The position numbers and the translations under genes were made by a program. From Halorussus aquaticus (GTDB taxonomy: Archaea > Halobacteriota > Halobacteria > Halobacteriales > Haladaptataceae), in the NCBI RefSeq assembly GCF_024218795.1, contig NZ_CP100401.1, forward strand, positions 1-64,000: DNA of 64,000 bases, written 5' to 3'. Positions 50,855-60,618 of this stretch are shown in pieces. The notes beneath the pieces are model-generated. The model searched no databases, was not told the origin of the DNA, and saw nothing but the letters and a program-made list of their open reading frames with translations. The stretch's first letter is position 1. Every line of letters starts with the position of its first letter.

Positions 50855-53800
50855 ATGCAAAGGCCCCAGGGGGAACGGAGTCGAAGGCGGGGTGAGACGC
50901 GCCAGATAGTGTACGTCGGCGACGAGACGCGGGCCGCGGCCATCACCGAGGAGTTGACCGACGCCGAACTCAGTTGCGCACGTCACGGCGCGGCGGCACT
51001 CGACCACGTCGAGACCGTCGACGCCGACTGCGTGGTCGCCGAGACCGACCTCCCGGACGTGGACGGTACCGAACTGCTCGACGCGGTGGCGGAACTGTAC
51101 CCCGACACCGCGCGCGTGTTGCTCGCGGAGTCGGTTGACGACGCGCCGCCGGACGTGGCGTTCGTCCCGACTCGACCGCGGGCCGGACTCCCGGCGCGTG
51201 CGGCCCGGCGCGTCGAGCGCGCCGTCGAGTTCCGGACCGTCACCGACGAACGCGACCGAATCACCGACCGATTCGAGACGCTGGTCGAGGAGTCGCCCGA
51301 CCCCATCCTGACCTTCGACGAGAACTGCGAGGTGGTGTTCGCGAACGAGGCCGTCGAGCGCGTGTTCGGGTACGACCCGGAGTCGGTCGTCGGCGAGTCG
51401 GTCCTGTCGCTGCTCGACGAGTCGGTCCGCGACAGTGTCGCGGAGACCGTCGAATCGGTGACCGAGGACGAGGGCCACCTCCAGCGCGACTACGCGGAAC
51501 TGCCGGGCGAGCACCGCGACGGCCGCGAGGTGCCGCTGGCGGTGTCGTACCGCGAGACCGAACGCGGCGACGACCACTACTTCTCGGCGGTCGTCCGCGA
51601 CGTGAGCGAGCGCAAGCGACTGGAGGACCGCCTCGAAGCCGAGAAGCGAAAGACCAGAGAACTCCACGAGGTCGCGGTGATGCTGGAGGAGGGCGACAGC
51701 GTCGACGAGGTCTGTCGACTGGCGGTCGAGACCGCCGAACAACTGCTGGAGTTCGACCTCTGCGCGGTCGATACCCTCGAAGGCGACGAACTCGTGCCGC
51801 AGGCCGTCTCGAAGGGGGTCCCGTCCGACGGCTACTACACGACGACGCCGGTCACGGCGGACGACAACCTCGCTGCCCTCGCCTATCGGAACGGCGAGAC
51901 GCTTCGGACCGACGACCTCCACGAGGAGGGTGTGGACCCGGCCGAGCGGGGGTACCGCGCGGCGCTGACCGTCCCAGTCGCCGACTTGGGCGTGTTTCAG
52001 GCCGTCTCGAAGGAGGCGGGCGCGTTCGGCGAGAGCGACCGCGAACTCGCCGAACTGCTGGCGTCTCACCTCGCGCAGGCGCTCAAGCGAATCCGGTCGG
52101 AGACGGCCCTCGAAGCGGAGCGCGACCGATTCGCCGCGCTGTTCGAGAACACCCGCGACGCCGTCGTCTACCACGACATCTGCGACGGGGAGCCGATTAT
52201 CCGGTCGGTCAACGAGGCGTTCGAGGGGGTGTTCGGCTACGACGCCGACACCGTCGTCGGCGAGTCGGTGCTGGACCGCATCGTCCCGGACGACCACATC
52301 GAGGAGGCCAAGCGACACGTCGAGCGGATGCGCCGGGGCGAACACGTGGACGCGGAGGTGCGCCGCGAGACGGCGACCGAGACGCGCGACTTCCTCGTTC
52401 GGACCGCGGGCGTGTCCGGTCCGGATTCGGGCGGGTACGTCATCTACACCGACATCACCGACCGCAAGCAGTTGGAGCGGGACCTGACTCGCGAGAAGCA
52501 GAAGATAGAGGAACTGCACCACGTCGCGGTCAAACTCGAAGGCTGTGACACGCCGGAGGAGATATTCCGTCGGACCGTCAACGCCGCCGAAGAGATTCTG
52601 AAGTTCGACATCTGCGGCGTGGACGTCGAGGAGGACGGGTTCCTCGTCCCGAAGGCCACGTCGTCGGAACTGGACGAGACCGGGTACGACGTGCTTCGCG
52701 CCGACGAGGGTCTGGCGGGGGAGACCTACCAGACCGACGAGACGTTCGTCGTGGACGACGTCTCCGAGATGTCGGGCGTGGAAATAGTCAGCGAACGGTA
52801 CCGGTCGCTACTCAGCGTCCCGTTCGGCGACGAGGGGGTCCTGCAGGCCGGGTCCGAGAAGCCCGGCGAGTTCGACCGCGAGGACGCGAAACTGGCGGAG
52901 TTGCTGGTCACCCACGCCGCGGAGGCGCTGGCCCGCGTCCAGTCCAAGGAGGCACTCCGCGAGGAACGGGACCGATTCGCCGCGCTGTTCGAGAACGTCC
53001 CAGAACCGACAGCACGGTACCAACTCCGGGACGGGGAACCCATCATCGAGTCCGTCAACGAAGCCTTCGAAGACACGTTCGGCTACGACTCCGAGAGGGT
53101 CGTCGGGGAGTCCATCGACGACCTGCTCGTCCCGGAGGGCAAGTCCGGCAAGGCCGAGCGACTCAACCAGCAGGTTCAACGAGGCGAGCGCGTGGACGTT
53201 GAAGTCCAGCGCGAGGCGGCGGACGGGACCCGCGACTTCCTGCTTCGCAACGCGGAGGTGTCCGGCGGCGGCGGCAACTACGTCATCTACACCGACATCA
53301 CCGAGCGCAAGCGCAACGAGGAGCGCTACCGCACGATGACCGAGGACGTGATGGACAACACCGACGTCGGCATCTTCGTCCTCGACGACGAGTTCGACGT
53401 GGCGTGGGCCAACGCCGCGGTGTCGGAGTACTTCGGTCTCGACCGGGAGACGGTCGTCGGCGCGGACAAGCGAACACTCGTCGAGGAGCGGGTCAGCCAC
53501 CTCGTCGAAGACTCCGAGCGCTTCGTGGAGATTGTCACCTCGACGTACGACGACAACACCGGTCTCGAAGAGTTCATCTGCAAAGTGCGGTCGTGCGAGG
53601 ACGGCCGAGAGCGATACCTCCAGCACCGCAGCAGGCCCATCGAGTCAGGCCTGTACGCCGGCGGGCGCGTCGAACTGTACTACGACGTGACCGAGAGCGT
53701 CCAGCGCGAGGAGATGCTCGACGCCCTCCACGACGCGACGCGGAACCTGATGGCGGCCGAACGCCAGCACGATATCTGCGAAACCGCCGTCCAGACCGCA

Positions 53801-55386
53801 CGCGGGGTCCTCGATATCCCGCACTCGTCGGTCTTCCGATGGGACGACGACAGCGAGCGACTCGAACCGTACATCATCCCCGACGACACCGTCGTTGAGG
53901 TCGGCCCGGCCCCTCCTTCGCGCCCGGCGAGGGCATCGTCGGTACCGCTTTCGAGGACGGTGAGGCGCTCACCTTCGACAACGCGTGGAACGACCCGCGC
54001 GCCCACGAGGACGGGTCTGAGGGGATACGGGCGTTCGGTGTGTTCCCCCTCGGCGACTGGGGGGTGATGACCGTGGCCTCACCGACGGTCGGGGCGTTCG
54101 ACGACTACGAGATGGACCTCGTGCGGGTGCTCGCGGCCAACGCCGAGGTGGCGCTCAACCGGGCGGCCCGTGAGGCCGAACTTGCCGAACAGCGGGGGCA
54201 ACTCGCCGAACTCGACCGAATCAACGCGGTCATCCGCGACGTGGACCAACTGCTCGTCCGGACCTCGACTCGCGAGGAGATAACGCAGGCGGTCTGCGAC
54301 CGCCTCGCCGAGTCCGCCCAGTACCAGTTCGCGTGGGTCGGCGAGAGCATGGCCGGGTCGAACGAGGTCGAACCCACCGCATGGGCGGGCGTCGAGGAGG
54401 GGTATCTCGACCGAATCGTCGCGATGCGCGACGAGACCCCGACTGGCCCGGCCCAGCAGGCGATGGAGACCGGGTCGGTACAGGTCGTCCAGAGCATCTC
54501 CGACGACGAAGACTACGAGCCGTGGCGCGAAGCGGCGCTGAAGCGCGGTTTTCAGGCGCTCGCCGCGATTCCGCTGCGCTACCGCGAGACGGTGTACGGC
54601 GTCCTCTGTGTCTACGCCGACCGGACGAACGCCTTCGACGCTCGCGAACGGGCGGTCCTCGCCGAACTCGGCGAGACCATCGGCCACGCCATCAACGCCG
54701 CCGAGAACAAGCGCGCGCTGCTCTCGGACGGCGTGGTCGAAGTCGAACTCGAAATCCGCGAGGGCGACGGTTTCTTCTCGCGCACCCCGCGCGAAGAGGG
54801 CGGTACCTTCACGCTGGAGGGCGTGACGATGACCACCGACGGGTCGTTCGTCTACTTCGTGACGGTGGACGGACTGGACCCGGACCGAGTGCTGGCGCTG
54901 TCCGACGACGCGCCCGACGTCGAGCAGGCCCGACTCGTCAACGAACACGACGACGGCGACCTCTTCGAGTTCGTCTACACCGGCCCGTCGCCGTTACAGG
55001 CGCTCTCGGACCACGGCGGGACGCTCCAGTACGCGGAGTTCACGGCCGAACGCGGTCGGAGCCTCGTGGAACTCCCCCGGAACGCGGACGTTCGGCCGGT
55101 CGTGGAGTCGATTCAGGAGGAACTCCCCGGGACGAAGGTCGTCGCCCAGCGCGAGCGCGAGCGACCGGCCCGGACCGTCGAGGAGTTCCGGACCGCGCTG
55201 GAGGAGGACCTCACCGAGCGCCAGCGCTCCGCGCTCGACGCCGCCTACTACGCCGGGTTCTTCGAGTGGCCCCGCGAGAGCACCGGCGAAGAGGTGAGCG
55301 ACTCGCTGGGCGTCTCCGCACCCACCTTCCACCAGCATCTCCGCGTGGGCGAGCGGAAACTCCTCTCGGCGTTCCTCGACGAGTAG
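50855..55386 (+). pseudogene. giant bacterio-opsin-activator-type regulator (PAS/GAF array + HTH_10), frameshifted
   Basis: Repaired length is about 1510 residues. Order: degenerate receiver-like domain (about 10-120), PAS (145-260), GAF (270-420), PAS (425-550), GAF (570-710), two PAS (715-960), two GAF (970-1280), a Bat-associated domain (about 1290-1430) and a C-terminal HTH_10 (LTERQRSALDAAYYAGFFEWP, then VSDSLGVSAPTFHQHLRV). No histidine-kinase domain exists, so it is a soluble one-component regulator like Bat, with many sensor inputs. The PAS-GAF unit is repeated twice with similar sequence, showing internal duplication. The frame breaks near 53913; adding one base after VEVGPAP gives SFAPGEGIVGTAFEDGE. 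An in-frame GTG at 50837 is an alternative start. Confidence 0.82.
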
Positions 55387-55531
55387 CAGAGCGTCGAAAC
55401 CACACTACGGCGCGCCGCTCCGTGTCGCCGCGGTGACGGCGACGCGCTGGAAACCCGGCGTCCGTGATTCTACCGCGGCGAGCGGGGCGCGTTGTGCAAC
55501 CATTAAGAGCCGGGAGCCTCACGTCTCGGAT

Positions 55532-57481
55532 ATGCGACTGGAGGAGTACTGGGGCGTCGGACCCAAGACGCGCGAGCGCCTCGAAGCCGAACTCGGCACC
55601 GAGCGCGCGGTGGAAGCCATCGAGACCGGGGCGGTACGGGCGCTCGTCTCCGCGGGGTTGTCCCGCGGGCGCGCCACCCGCATCCTCCGGCGGGCCAACG
55701 GCGGCGAGGGGATGTCGGTGCTGGCGACCCGCGACACCCGCGCCGTCTACAAGGAACTGCTCGACGTGGCCAGCGACTACGCCGTGACAGAGGACGCGGC
55801 CGACCGGATTCGAGTGCTGACGCCGCTGATGGAGCGCGACCGGGCGACCGAGCGCCTCGACGCCGTGATGGACGCCGCGGAGTCGTGGGGCCGACTCGAC
55901 GCCGAAACCCGCGAGCGAGTCCTGTCGGCGTTCGCCGAGTTCGCCGAGGACGAGCGCATCGGCGACGACGAGGCCGCGGTCCGGACCGTCCTCGCGCTCC
56001 GCGAGGCGGGACTCTCTGACGGCGTCTCCGAGAGTAGCGAGGGACGGAGTCCCTCGGACCGTTCGAGCGGGCAAAGCCCGCGAGAAGACGAAGCGAGCGG
56101 AGACTCGTCGGACCCTCTGTCCGACGGCGCGTTCTCGCGGGTGGCAGACATCGACGGCGACGACCTGCGAGCGGCCGCCTCGGCGCTGGCCGACCTCGAC
56201 GGCGGCGACGTGGCCCGCGGCGTGGACGACGAACTCGACGCGCTCCGCGACTCGCTGGAGAGCGTCGAGGCGCTGTCGGCCGACTCGCTCGACGCGATGG
56301 AGGAGATACGCGAGGAGGCCCGCGCCGGGGCGGAGTTCGGCGAGGTCGTCGTGGACTACGTGGCCAGCGAGACCGACGCGGGATTCCAGCGCGTCCGCGA
56401 CGCCACGCCCGACGACGCGGTGGACGCCGCCGACTTCGTGCACGCCACGCTCCGGGACCTCACCGACGACCTGCGGGAGACCGTCGAGGAGCGCGAGCGG
56501 TCGGTCGCACGCCGGTTGCGGGGCCGCATCGCCGAGACCCAGAGCGCCATCGACGCCGCGAGGGCGGCCGTCTCCGACTTGTCCTTCCACCTCTCGCTGG
56601 CCCGATTCGCCCACGACTTCGACCTCACTCGGCCCGCGTTCACCGAGAACGGCTTCGCGGTCCGAAACGCCCGGAACGTCTCCATCGAAGCCAGCGGCGA
56701 GGCGGTCCAGCCCATCACCTACGCCGTCGGCGGCCACGACCTGTCGAGCGAGTCTGCGTCCGACGGCAACTCGTCGCACGACGCCGACCCGACGCCCCCG
56801 GACGGCGACCGCGTGTCGGTCCTGACCGGCGCGAACTCCGGCGGGAAGACGACCCTGCTCGAAACGATGTGTCAGGTCGCCCTGCTTGCGCAGATGGGGC
56901 TTCCGGTGCCCGCAGAGCGCGCGGCGGTCTCCATCTCCGAGGACATCGTCTTCCACCGGCGGCACGCGAGTTTCAACGCGGGCGTGCTGGAATCGACGCT
57001 CCGCAGTATCGTCCCGCCGCTGACCGACGGCGCGAACACCCTGATGCTGGTGGACGAGTTCGAGGCCATCACCGAACCCGGGAGCGCGGCCGACCTCCTG
57101 CACGGTCTCGTCAGACTCACGGTCGATAGGGGCGCGCTCGGGGTGTTCGTCACTCACCTCGCCGACGACCTCAAACCCCTGCCGGAGAAGGCACGGAAGG
57201 ACGGCATCTTCGCCGAGGGACTGGACGACGACCTCGAACTCGAAGTCGATTACCAGCCCAGATTCGGTACGGTCGGCAAGTCCACGCCCGAGTTCATCGT
57301 CTCGCGCCTGCTGGCGGGCGCGGACGACCGCACTGAGCGGGCCGGATTCGAGACCCTCGCCCGTGCGGTCGGCGAGGAGGCGGTCCAGCGCACGCTCGAC
57401 GACTGGTCGCCCGACGCGAGCGCCGTCGGGGGAAGCGCGGCGAGCGACGCGAACACGTCCGGTTCCGGCGACGACGACTGA
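55532..57481 (+). CDS. MutS-like ATPase with helix-hairpin-helix N-terminus
   Basis: The 649-residue protein starts with a helix-hairpin-helix (WGVGPKTRERLEAELGTERAVEAI). Core/lever helices follow, and then the ATPase of the MutS family: Walker A TGANSGGKTTLLE (near residue 432), Walker B NTLMLVDEFEAI and the end ITEPGSAADLLHGLVRL with VFVTHLADDL. There is no mismatch-recognition domain or Smr nuclease, so it resembles the haloarchaeal MutS-related group of uncertain role, possibly in recombination or junction binding. A low-complexity insert at residues about 168-200 contains palindromic DNA. A second polar insert (SESASDGNSSHDADPTPPDG) lies just ahead of Walker A. The ATG at 55532 has good context. 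Confidence 0.85.
   Translation: MRLEEYWGVGPKTRERLEAELGTERAVEAIETGAVRALVSAGLSRGRATRILRRANGGEGMSVLATRDTRAVYKELLDVASDYAVTEDAADRIRVLTPLMERDRATERLDAVMDAAESWGRLDAETRERVLSAFAEFAEDERIGDDEAAVRTVLALREAGLSDGVSESSEGRSPSDRSSGQSPREDEASGDSSDPLSDGAFSRVADIDGDDLRAAASALADLDGGDVARGVDDELDALRDSLESVEALSADSLDAMEEIREEARAGAEFGEVVVDYVASETDAGFQRVRDATPDDAVDAADFVHATLRDLTDDLRETVEERERSVARRLRGRIAETQSAIDAARAAVSDLSFHLSLARFAHDFDLTRPAFTENGFAVRNARNVSIEASGEAVQPITYAVGGHDLSSESASDGNSSHDADPTPPDGDRVSVLTGANSGGKTTLLETMCQVALLAQMGLPVPAERAAVSISEDIVFHRRHASFNAGVLESTLRSIVPPLTDGANTLMLVDEFEAITEPGSAADLLHGLVRLTVDRGALGVFVTHLADDLKPLPEKARKDGIFAEGLDDDLELEVDYQPRFGTVGKSTPEFIVSRLLAGADDRTERAGFETLARAVGEEAVQRTLDDWSPDASAVGGSAASDANTSGSGDDD
56038..56126. repeat. 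three tandem hairpins inside the MutS-like coding region
   Basis: Three perfect inverted repeats follow each other: CGAGGGAC/GTCCCTCG (56038-56056), GCGGGC/GCCCGC (56067-56081) and CGTCGGAC/GTCCGACG (56106-56126), with loops of 3, 3 and 5 bases. They lie in an in-frame Ser/Glu-rich insert, as though a small palindromic element had been accommodated in the gene. Confidence 0.8.
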
Positions 57482-57541
57482 CGCGATAGCCGACGCTTCC
57501 GAGGCGTTCTGATTCGCACGCCCGTTACCTTCCGCGTCCCG

Positions 57542-57754
57542 TCAGAAGAACATCACCCACGCGATGAGTCCCATCGTAAGAACCGCCAGCAGCGTCGGCA
57601 GGAGCGCCAACACCACCGTCGAGAGTCGGTCCAGTCGCTTCTCGTTGTCCACGGGCTTCAACACGCTGTACCCGCACTCGATGCACTGCTTCCGGTCTGT
57701 TGCGTGTTGTCGCCCGCAGTCTTTACATTTCCACTGCTTTGGACCGAGACCCAT
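57542..57754 (-). CDS. zinc-ribbon membrane protein
   Basis: A 70-residue protein with an N-terminal zinc ribbon (CKDCG and CIECG, residues about 9-28) and a C-terminal hairpin of two hydrophobic stretches (TVVLALLPTLLAVLTMGLIAWVMFF). The ribbon would face the cytoplasm. Similar short zinc-ribbon/transmembrane proteins are widespread in haloarchaea but uncharacterised. It lies convergent with the MutS-like gene and 116 bases from the divergent DUF7504 gene. Confidence 0.75.
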   Translation of the reverse strand: MGLGPKQWKCKDCGRQHATDRKQCIECGYSVLKPVDNEKRLDRLSTVVLALLPTLLAVLTMGLIAWVMFF

Positions 57755-57837
57755 GCGTTGACCGAATCGATGGACGCATCTGTGTTAGGTTTTGCGACCT
57801 GTCCGACGTCCGAACGTCACTCGGAGCCGAATTCACT

Positions 57838-57847
57838 AATTTTTAAG
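57838..57847 (+). promoter_or_regulatory. TATA box for the DUF7504 gene
   Basis: AATTTTTAAG ends 23 bases before the GTG at 57871, fitting a leaderless transcript and supporting that start. Confidence 0.5.
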
Positions 57848-57870
57848 TTGCTACGCGGACACTTGTTCGT

Positions 57871-58473
57871 GTGTCTCGTTCGCAATCTTCGGTTTCCAAC
57901 ACCCTGTTGGAGGGACCGACGGTAACCGAGGGTGTGACCGCGGCGGTGTTCGACGAACTCGCCCGTCCCGTCGAGAAGAATCTCCTCGTCGTCTCCTACC
58001 GACGCTCTCCCGACGTCTGGCTTCGTCACTGGCGAACGAACGTGGGAGAACTGCCGCCGGAGGTCGGGTTCGTCCACGTCGGCGAGACGACGCGCTCCTC
58101 GGCGACCGTTTCCTCCGAGACGAGTTCGACCACGCGTTCGCTCCCTTCCGCCGACGCCGCCCCGTTCGTGAAGACCGTCTCGGACCCCACCGACCTCACC
58201 AGCGTCGGCGTTCGCGCCAGCGAGTACCTCGAAACGTGGGACGGTAACGGTCGCCGGACGGTCGTCTGCTTCGACTCGGTGACGGCCCTGCTGGACACCG
58301 CCGCCCTCGACCGGGCCTTCCGGTTCCTCCACGTCTTCGCGGGCCGTATCGAGAGCGTGGACGGTCGGTGCTACTACCTATTGGACCCGTCGCCTCACGA
58401 CGAGCAGTCGCTCTCGGCGGTCCGCGAACTCGCGGACGCCGTCGTGGACCTCGACGCGACTCGCCGAGACTGA
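57871..58473 (+). CDS. DUF7504 family haloarchaeal protein
   Basis: A 200-residue protein I match to the haloarchaeal DUF7504 family by its pattern: NLLVVSYRRSPDVWLRHWRTN near the start, VKTVSDPTDLTSVGVRASEYL, RTVVCFDSVTALLD and FRFLHVFAGRIESVDGRCYYLLDP followed by an ending helix. The alternating strands and the CFDS strand end resemble a RecA/KaiC-like fold that has lost its Walker A loop. That structural idea is inference. Members often occur near signal-transduction genes such as HalX regulators. It starts with GTG. Confidence 0.75.
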   Translation: MSRSQSSVSNTLLEGPTVTEGVTAAVFDELARPVEKNLLVVSYRRSPDVWLRHWRTNVGELPPEVGFVHVGETTRSSATVSSETSSTTRSLPSADAAPFVKTVSDPTDLTSVGVRASEYLETWDGNGRRTVVCFDSVTALLDTAALDRAFRFLHVFAGRIESVDGRCYYLLDPSPHDEQSLSAVRELADAVVDLDATRRD

Positions 58474-58611
58474 CTGTCGGGTGCCCCCGGAGGCCTCGAC
58501 GGAATCGACTCCGCACGAACCCCCGCCGAGTCCGTCACTCGTTCTCTTCTGAACGGCACCGAGAGCCGGTGAAGGAACACTTATCAGACCCGCGTGACAT
58601 CGGTCGAACCG

Positions 58612-60189
58612 ATGGACGGACGCGACTCCGACGACCGCGAGCGGGCCGACCGTCTCCGCGAACAGGCCCGCGAGCGGTGGGGGACGGTGGACGACGACGC
58701 CGACGCCGCCGCGTCCAAACTCGACAGCGACGACCCCGAGGAGCGAGCGGCGGCGACGTGGACCCTCGCGGAGATCGCGGCCGACGACCCCGACCGCTCG
58801 CGTCGGCTTCCGGTCGAGTCCGAACTCGCGCCGCTGTTGGACGACGACGACCGGTGGGTCCGACGGGGCGCGTCGTGGGCGCTGGCGACCGTCGCCGACC
58901 AGCACCCCCAGCGCGCCCGTACCGCGCTCTCAGAGGTCACCGCGAGTCTGACCGACGAGGACCCGCTCGTCCGCGAGAACAGCGTGCTCGCGTTCGCCGA
59001 CGTGGCCAGAGAGTATCCGCACGCCGCCGAACCCGCGCTCGGTCGCCTCGCCGACCTCGTGGCGGACGGAGACGGACTCGTTCGCCGGGTCGCCGCCGAG
59101 ACGCTCCGGCGTCTCGTCACCCGACTCGACGAGGACGGGTTCCCCGAGACCATCGAGGCCACGCCGGACGTCGCGGAGATTCTGACCGGCGACGCCGACG
59201 TCGTCGCGGTGACCGACGAGTCCGGCGGGAGCGGCCGCCCGATTCGGATTCGGCGAGACCCGAACGACGACGAGGCGGCGGGCGACGAGAGCGGTGGCGA
59301 CGACGAGGTGGACGAGTCGCTCGGACCGCCCGACTCGATTCCCTCGGTGCCCGTAGTCGTGTCAGAGCGCGGCAGGTTCGAGCGACTAGCCGACCTCGGA
59401 GACGGTCCGCTGACGACCGCGACGAAGGCCCGCGCCTCGACCCCGGGAGAGGGCGGACGCCACGTCGTGGTCGCGCTCCGGACGCTCCGGTCGGACGCGG
59501 ACATCGACCCGTCCCGCGTCGAGACAGCGATTCGGGCGTGGTCGGGCGTGGACGACCACGCTCACGTCGCTCCGATTCTCGCACGCGGGGCGACGCCCCG
59601 ACCGTGGTTCGCCACCGAGTTCATGGACGGCGGGAGTCTCCGGGACCACCTCGGGTCGGTCGGTTTCGACCGCGCGGTGTGGTACGCTCACTGCGTCACC
59701 ACGGCGGTCTGTCACGCCCACGCACGCGGCGTCGTCCACGGCGCGCTCCGTCCCGGTGCGGTGGGTCTCTCGCGCACTCTCGGCGCGTGGCCGGTCCCGA
59801 AGGTCGGCGACTGGGCGTTCGGCGACCCGTTTGCGGAACTCCGCGACCCGCCGGTCCCGCCGGGCTACGCCGCCCCCGAACACGTCGCGCCCGAGGCGTT
59901 CGGTCGGCCGGACCCCGCGACCGACGTCTACCTCCTCGGCGCGCTCTGCTACGCTCTGTTCACCGGGCGGCCGCCGTTCGCGGGCGAGACCGGAGCAATC
60001 CTGCGGCGAATCCGCGAGGTGGACCCCGAACCGCCGAGCGCCCGCGTCGGGGACGTGCCCAAAGCTATCGACGAGTTGGTGGGGCGGGCGCTCGCGAAGG
60101 AGAAGCGCGCACGATTCGAGACCGTCGAGGACTTTCGTCGGGAGTTGGAGGTCGTCGCGCGGGACCTGCCGCTGTCGTTCGACCTGTAG
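58612..60189 (+). CDS. HEAT-repeat protein with a C-terminal pseudokinase domain
   Basis: The 525-residue protein has HEAT-like repeats in its first 180 residues (ERAAATWTLAEIAADDPDRS, WVRRGASWALATVADQHPQ, LVRENSVLAFADVAREYP). An acidic linker follows, then an Hanks-type kinase fold (about 260-520). Key catalytic residues are lost: the VAIK lysine is Arg (VALRTL), HRD is HGA (VVHGALRPG) and DFG is DWA, while APE (YAAPEHV) and DVYLLG are kept. It is therefore probably a pseudokinase scaffold and not an active enzyme. A CTTATC box about 27 bases ahead supports the ATG at 58612 over a GTG at 58594. Its stop is directly adjacent to the convergent zinc-protein gene. Confidence 0.85.
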   Translation: MDGRDSDDRERADRLREQARERWGTVDDDADAAASKLDSDDPEERAAATWTLAEIAADDPDRSRRLPVESELAPLLDDDDRWVRRGASWALATVADQHPQRARTALSEVTASLTDEDPLVRENSVLAFADVAREYPHAAEPALGRLADLVADGDGLVRRVAAETLRRLVTRLDEDGFPETIEATPDVAEILTGDADVVAVTDESGGSGRPIRIRRDPNDDEAAGDESGGDDEVDESLGPPDSIPSVPVVVSERGRFERLADLGDGPLTTATKARASTPGEGGRHVVVALRTLRSDADIDPSRVETAIRAWSGVDDHAHVAPILARGATPRPWFATEFMDGGSLRDHLGSVGFDRAVWYAHCVTTAVCHAHARGVVHGALRPGAVGLSRTLGAWPVPKVGDWAFGDPFAELRDPPVPPGYAAPEHVAPEAFGRPDPATDVYLLGALCYALFTGRPPFAGETGAILRRIREVDPEPPSARVGDVPKAIDELVGRALAKEKRARFETVEDFRRELEVVARDLPLSFDL

Positions 60190-60429
60190 CTATCGGCCGC
60201 CAGCAGGACCGTCGTCGTGGAAGTAGACTACGCGCTCGCTCTCGCTCCGGGCGCGCTCCTCGTCCGCGTCGTAACGGGTCGCACATCGACGGGCGTACTT
60301 CGTGAGCGCGGAGAACGGCGGCCCGCCGAACACGTCGGCCCAGCGGTCGCCGCGCTCCACGACGACGCGCTGGTCGTAGGCTTTGCCACAGACCGGGCAG
60401 GGCGTCTCGTCCGGGTCGTGGGAGTGCAC
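60190..60429 (-). CDS. small zinc-binding protein
   Basis: A 79-residue polar protein with CPVCGKAY near the N-terminus (residues about 11-18), a later single Cys (RRCATRY) and several His residues (MHSHDPDE, YFHDDG) that could complete one zinc site. The rest is helical and charged, including a strongly basic and acidic mixed segment. It is convergent with the pseudokinase gene, with no base between the two coding regions. Function unknown. Confidence 0.65.
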   Translation of the reverse strand: MHSHDPDETPCPVCGKAYDQRVVVERGDRWADVFGGPPFSALTKYARRCATRYDADEERARSESERVVYFHDDGPAGGR

Positions 60430-60585
60430 GTCGGACTAGAGGGGCGCGAGCGGTTTCAATCTCCCGGCGTTCGGGAACCGCCGCCGACGGTTGCCGGTTT
60501 CGGCGACTGGTGGTCTACCCCGAAGTCGGCGGTCCGCCCGTCCGCTCGAACCCGTTCGGACTGCGGAGCGATGGGACTCCGCCCG

Positions 60586-60593
60586 TATTTAAG
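60586..60593 (+). promoter_or_regulatory. TATA box for the membrane protein at 60619
   Basis: TATTTAAG ends 25 bases before the ATG at 60619, supporting it over the in-frame ATG at 60571, which lies upstream of the box. Confidence 0.6.
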
Positions 60594-60618
60594 TGACCCC
60601 GATGCGACGTATCGGGAA

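Noticed and set aside
60217..60570. Plus-strand N-terminal extension of the membrane protein at 60619
   Set aside because: It overlaps the zinc protein on the minus strand and lies upstream of a good TATA box; its sequence is shadow-like.
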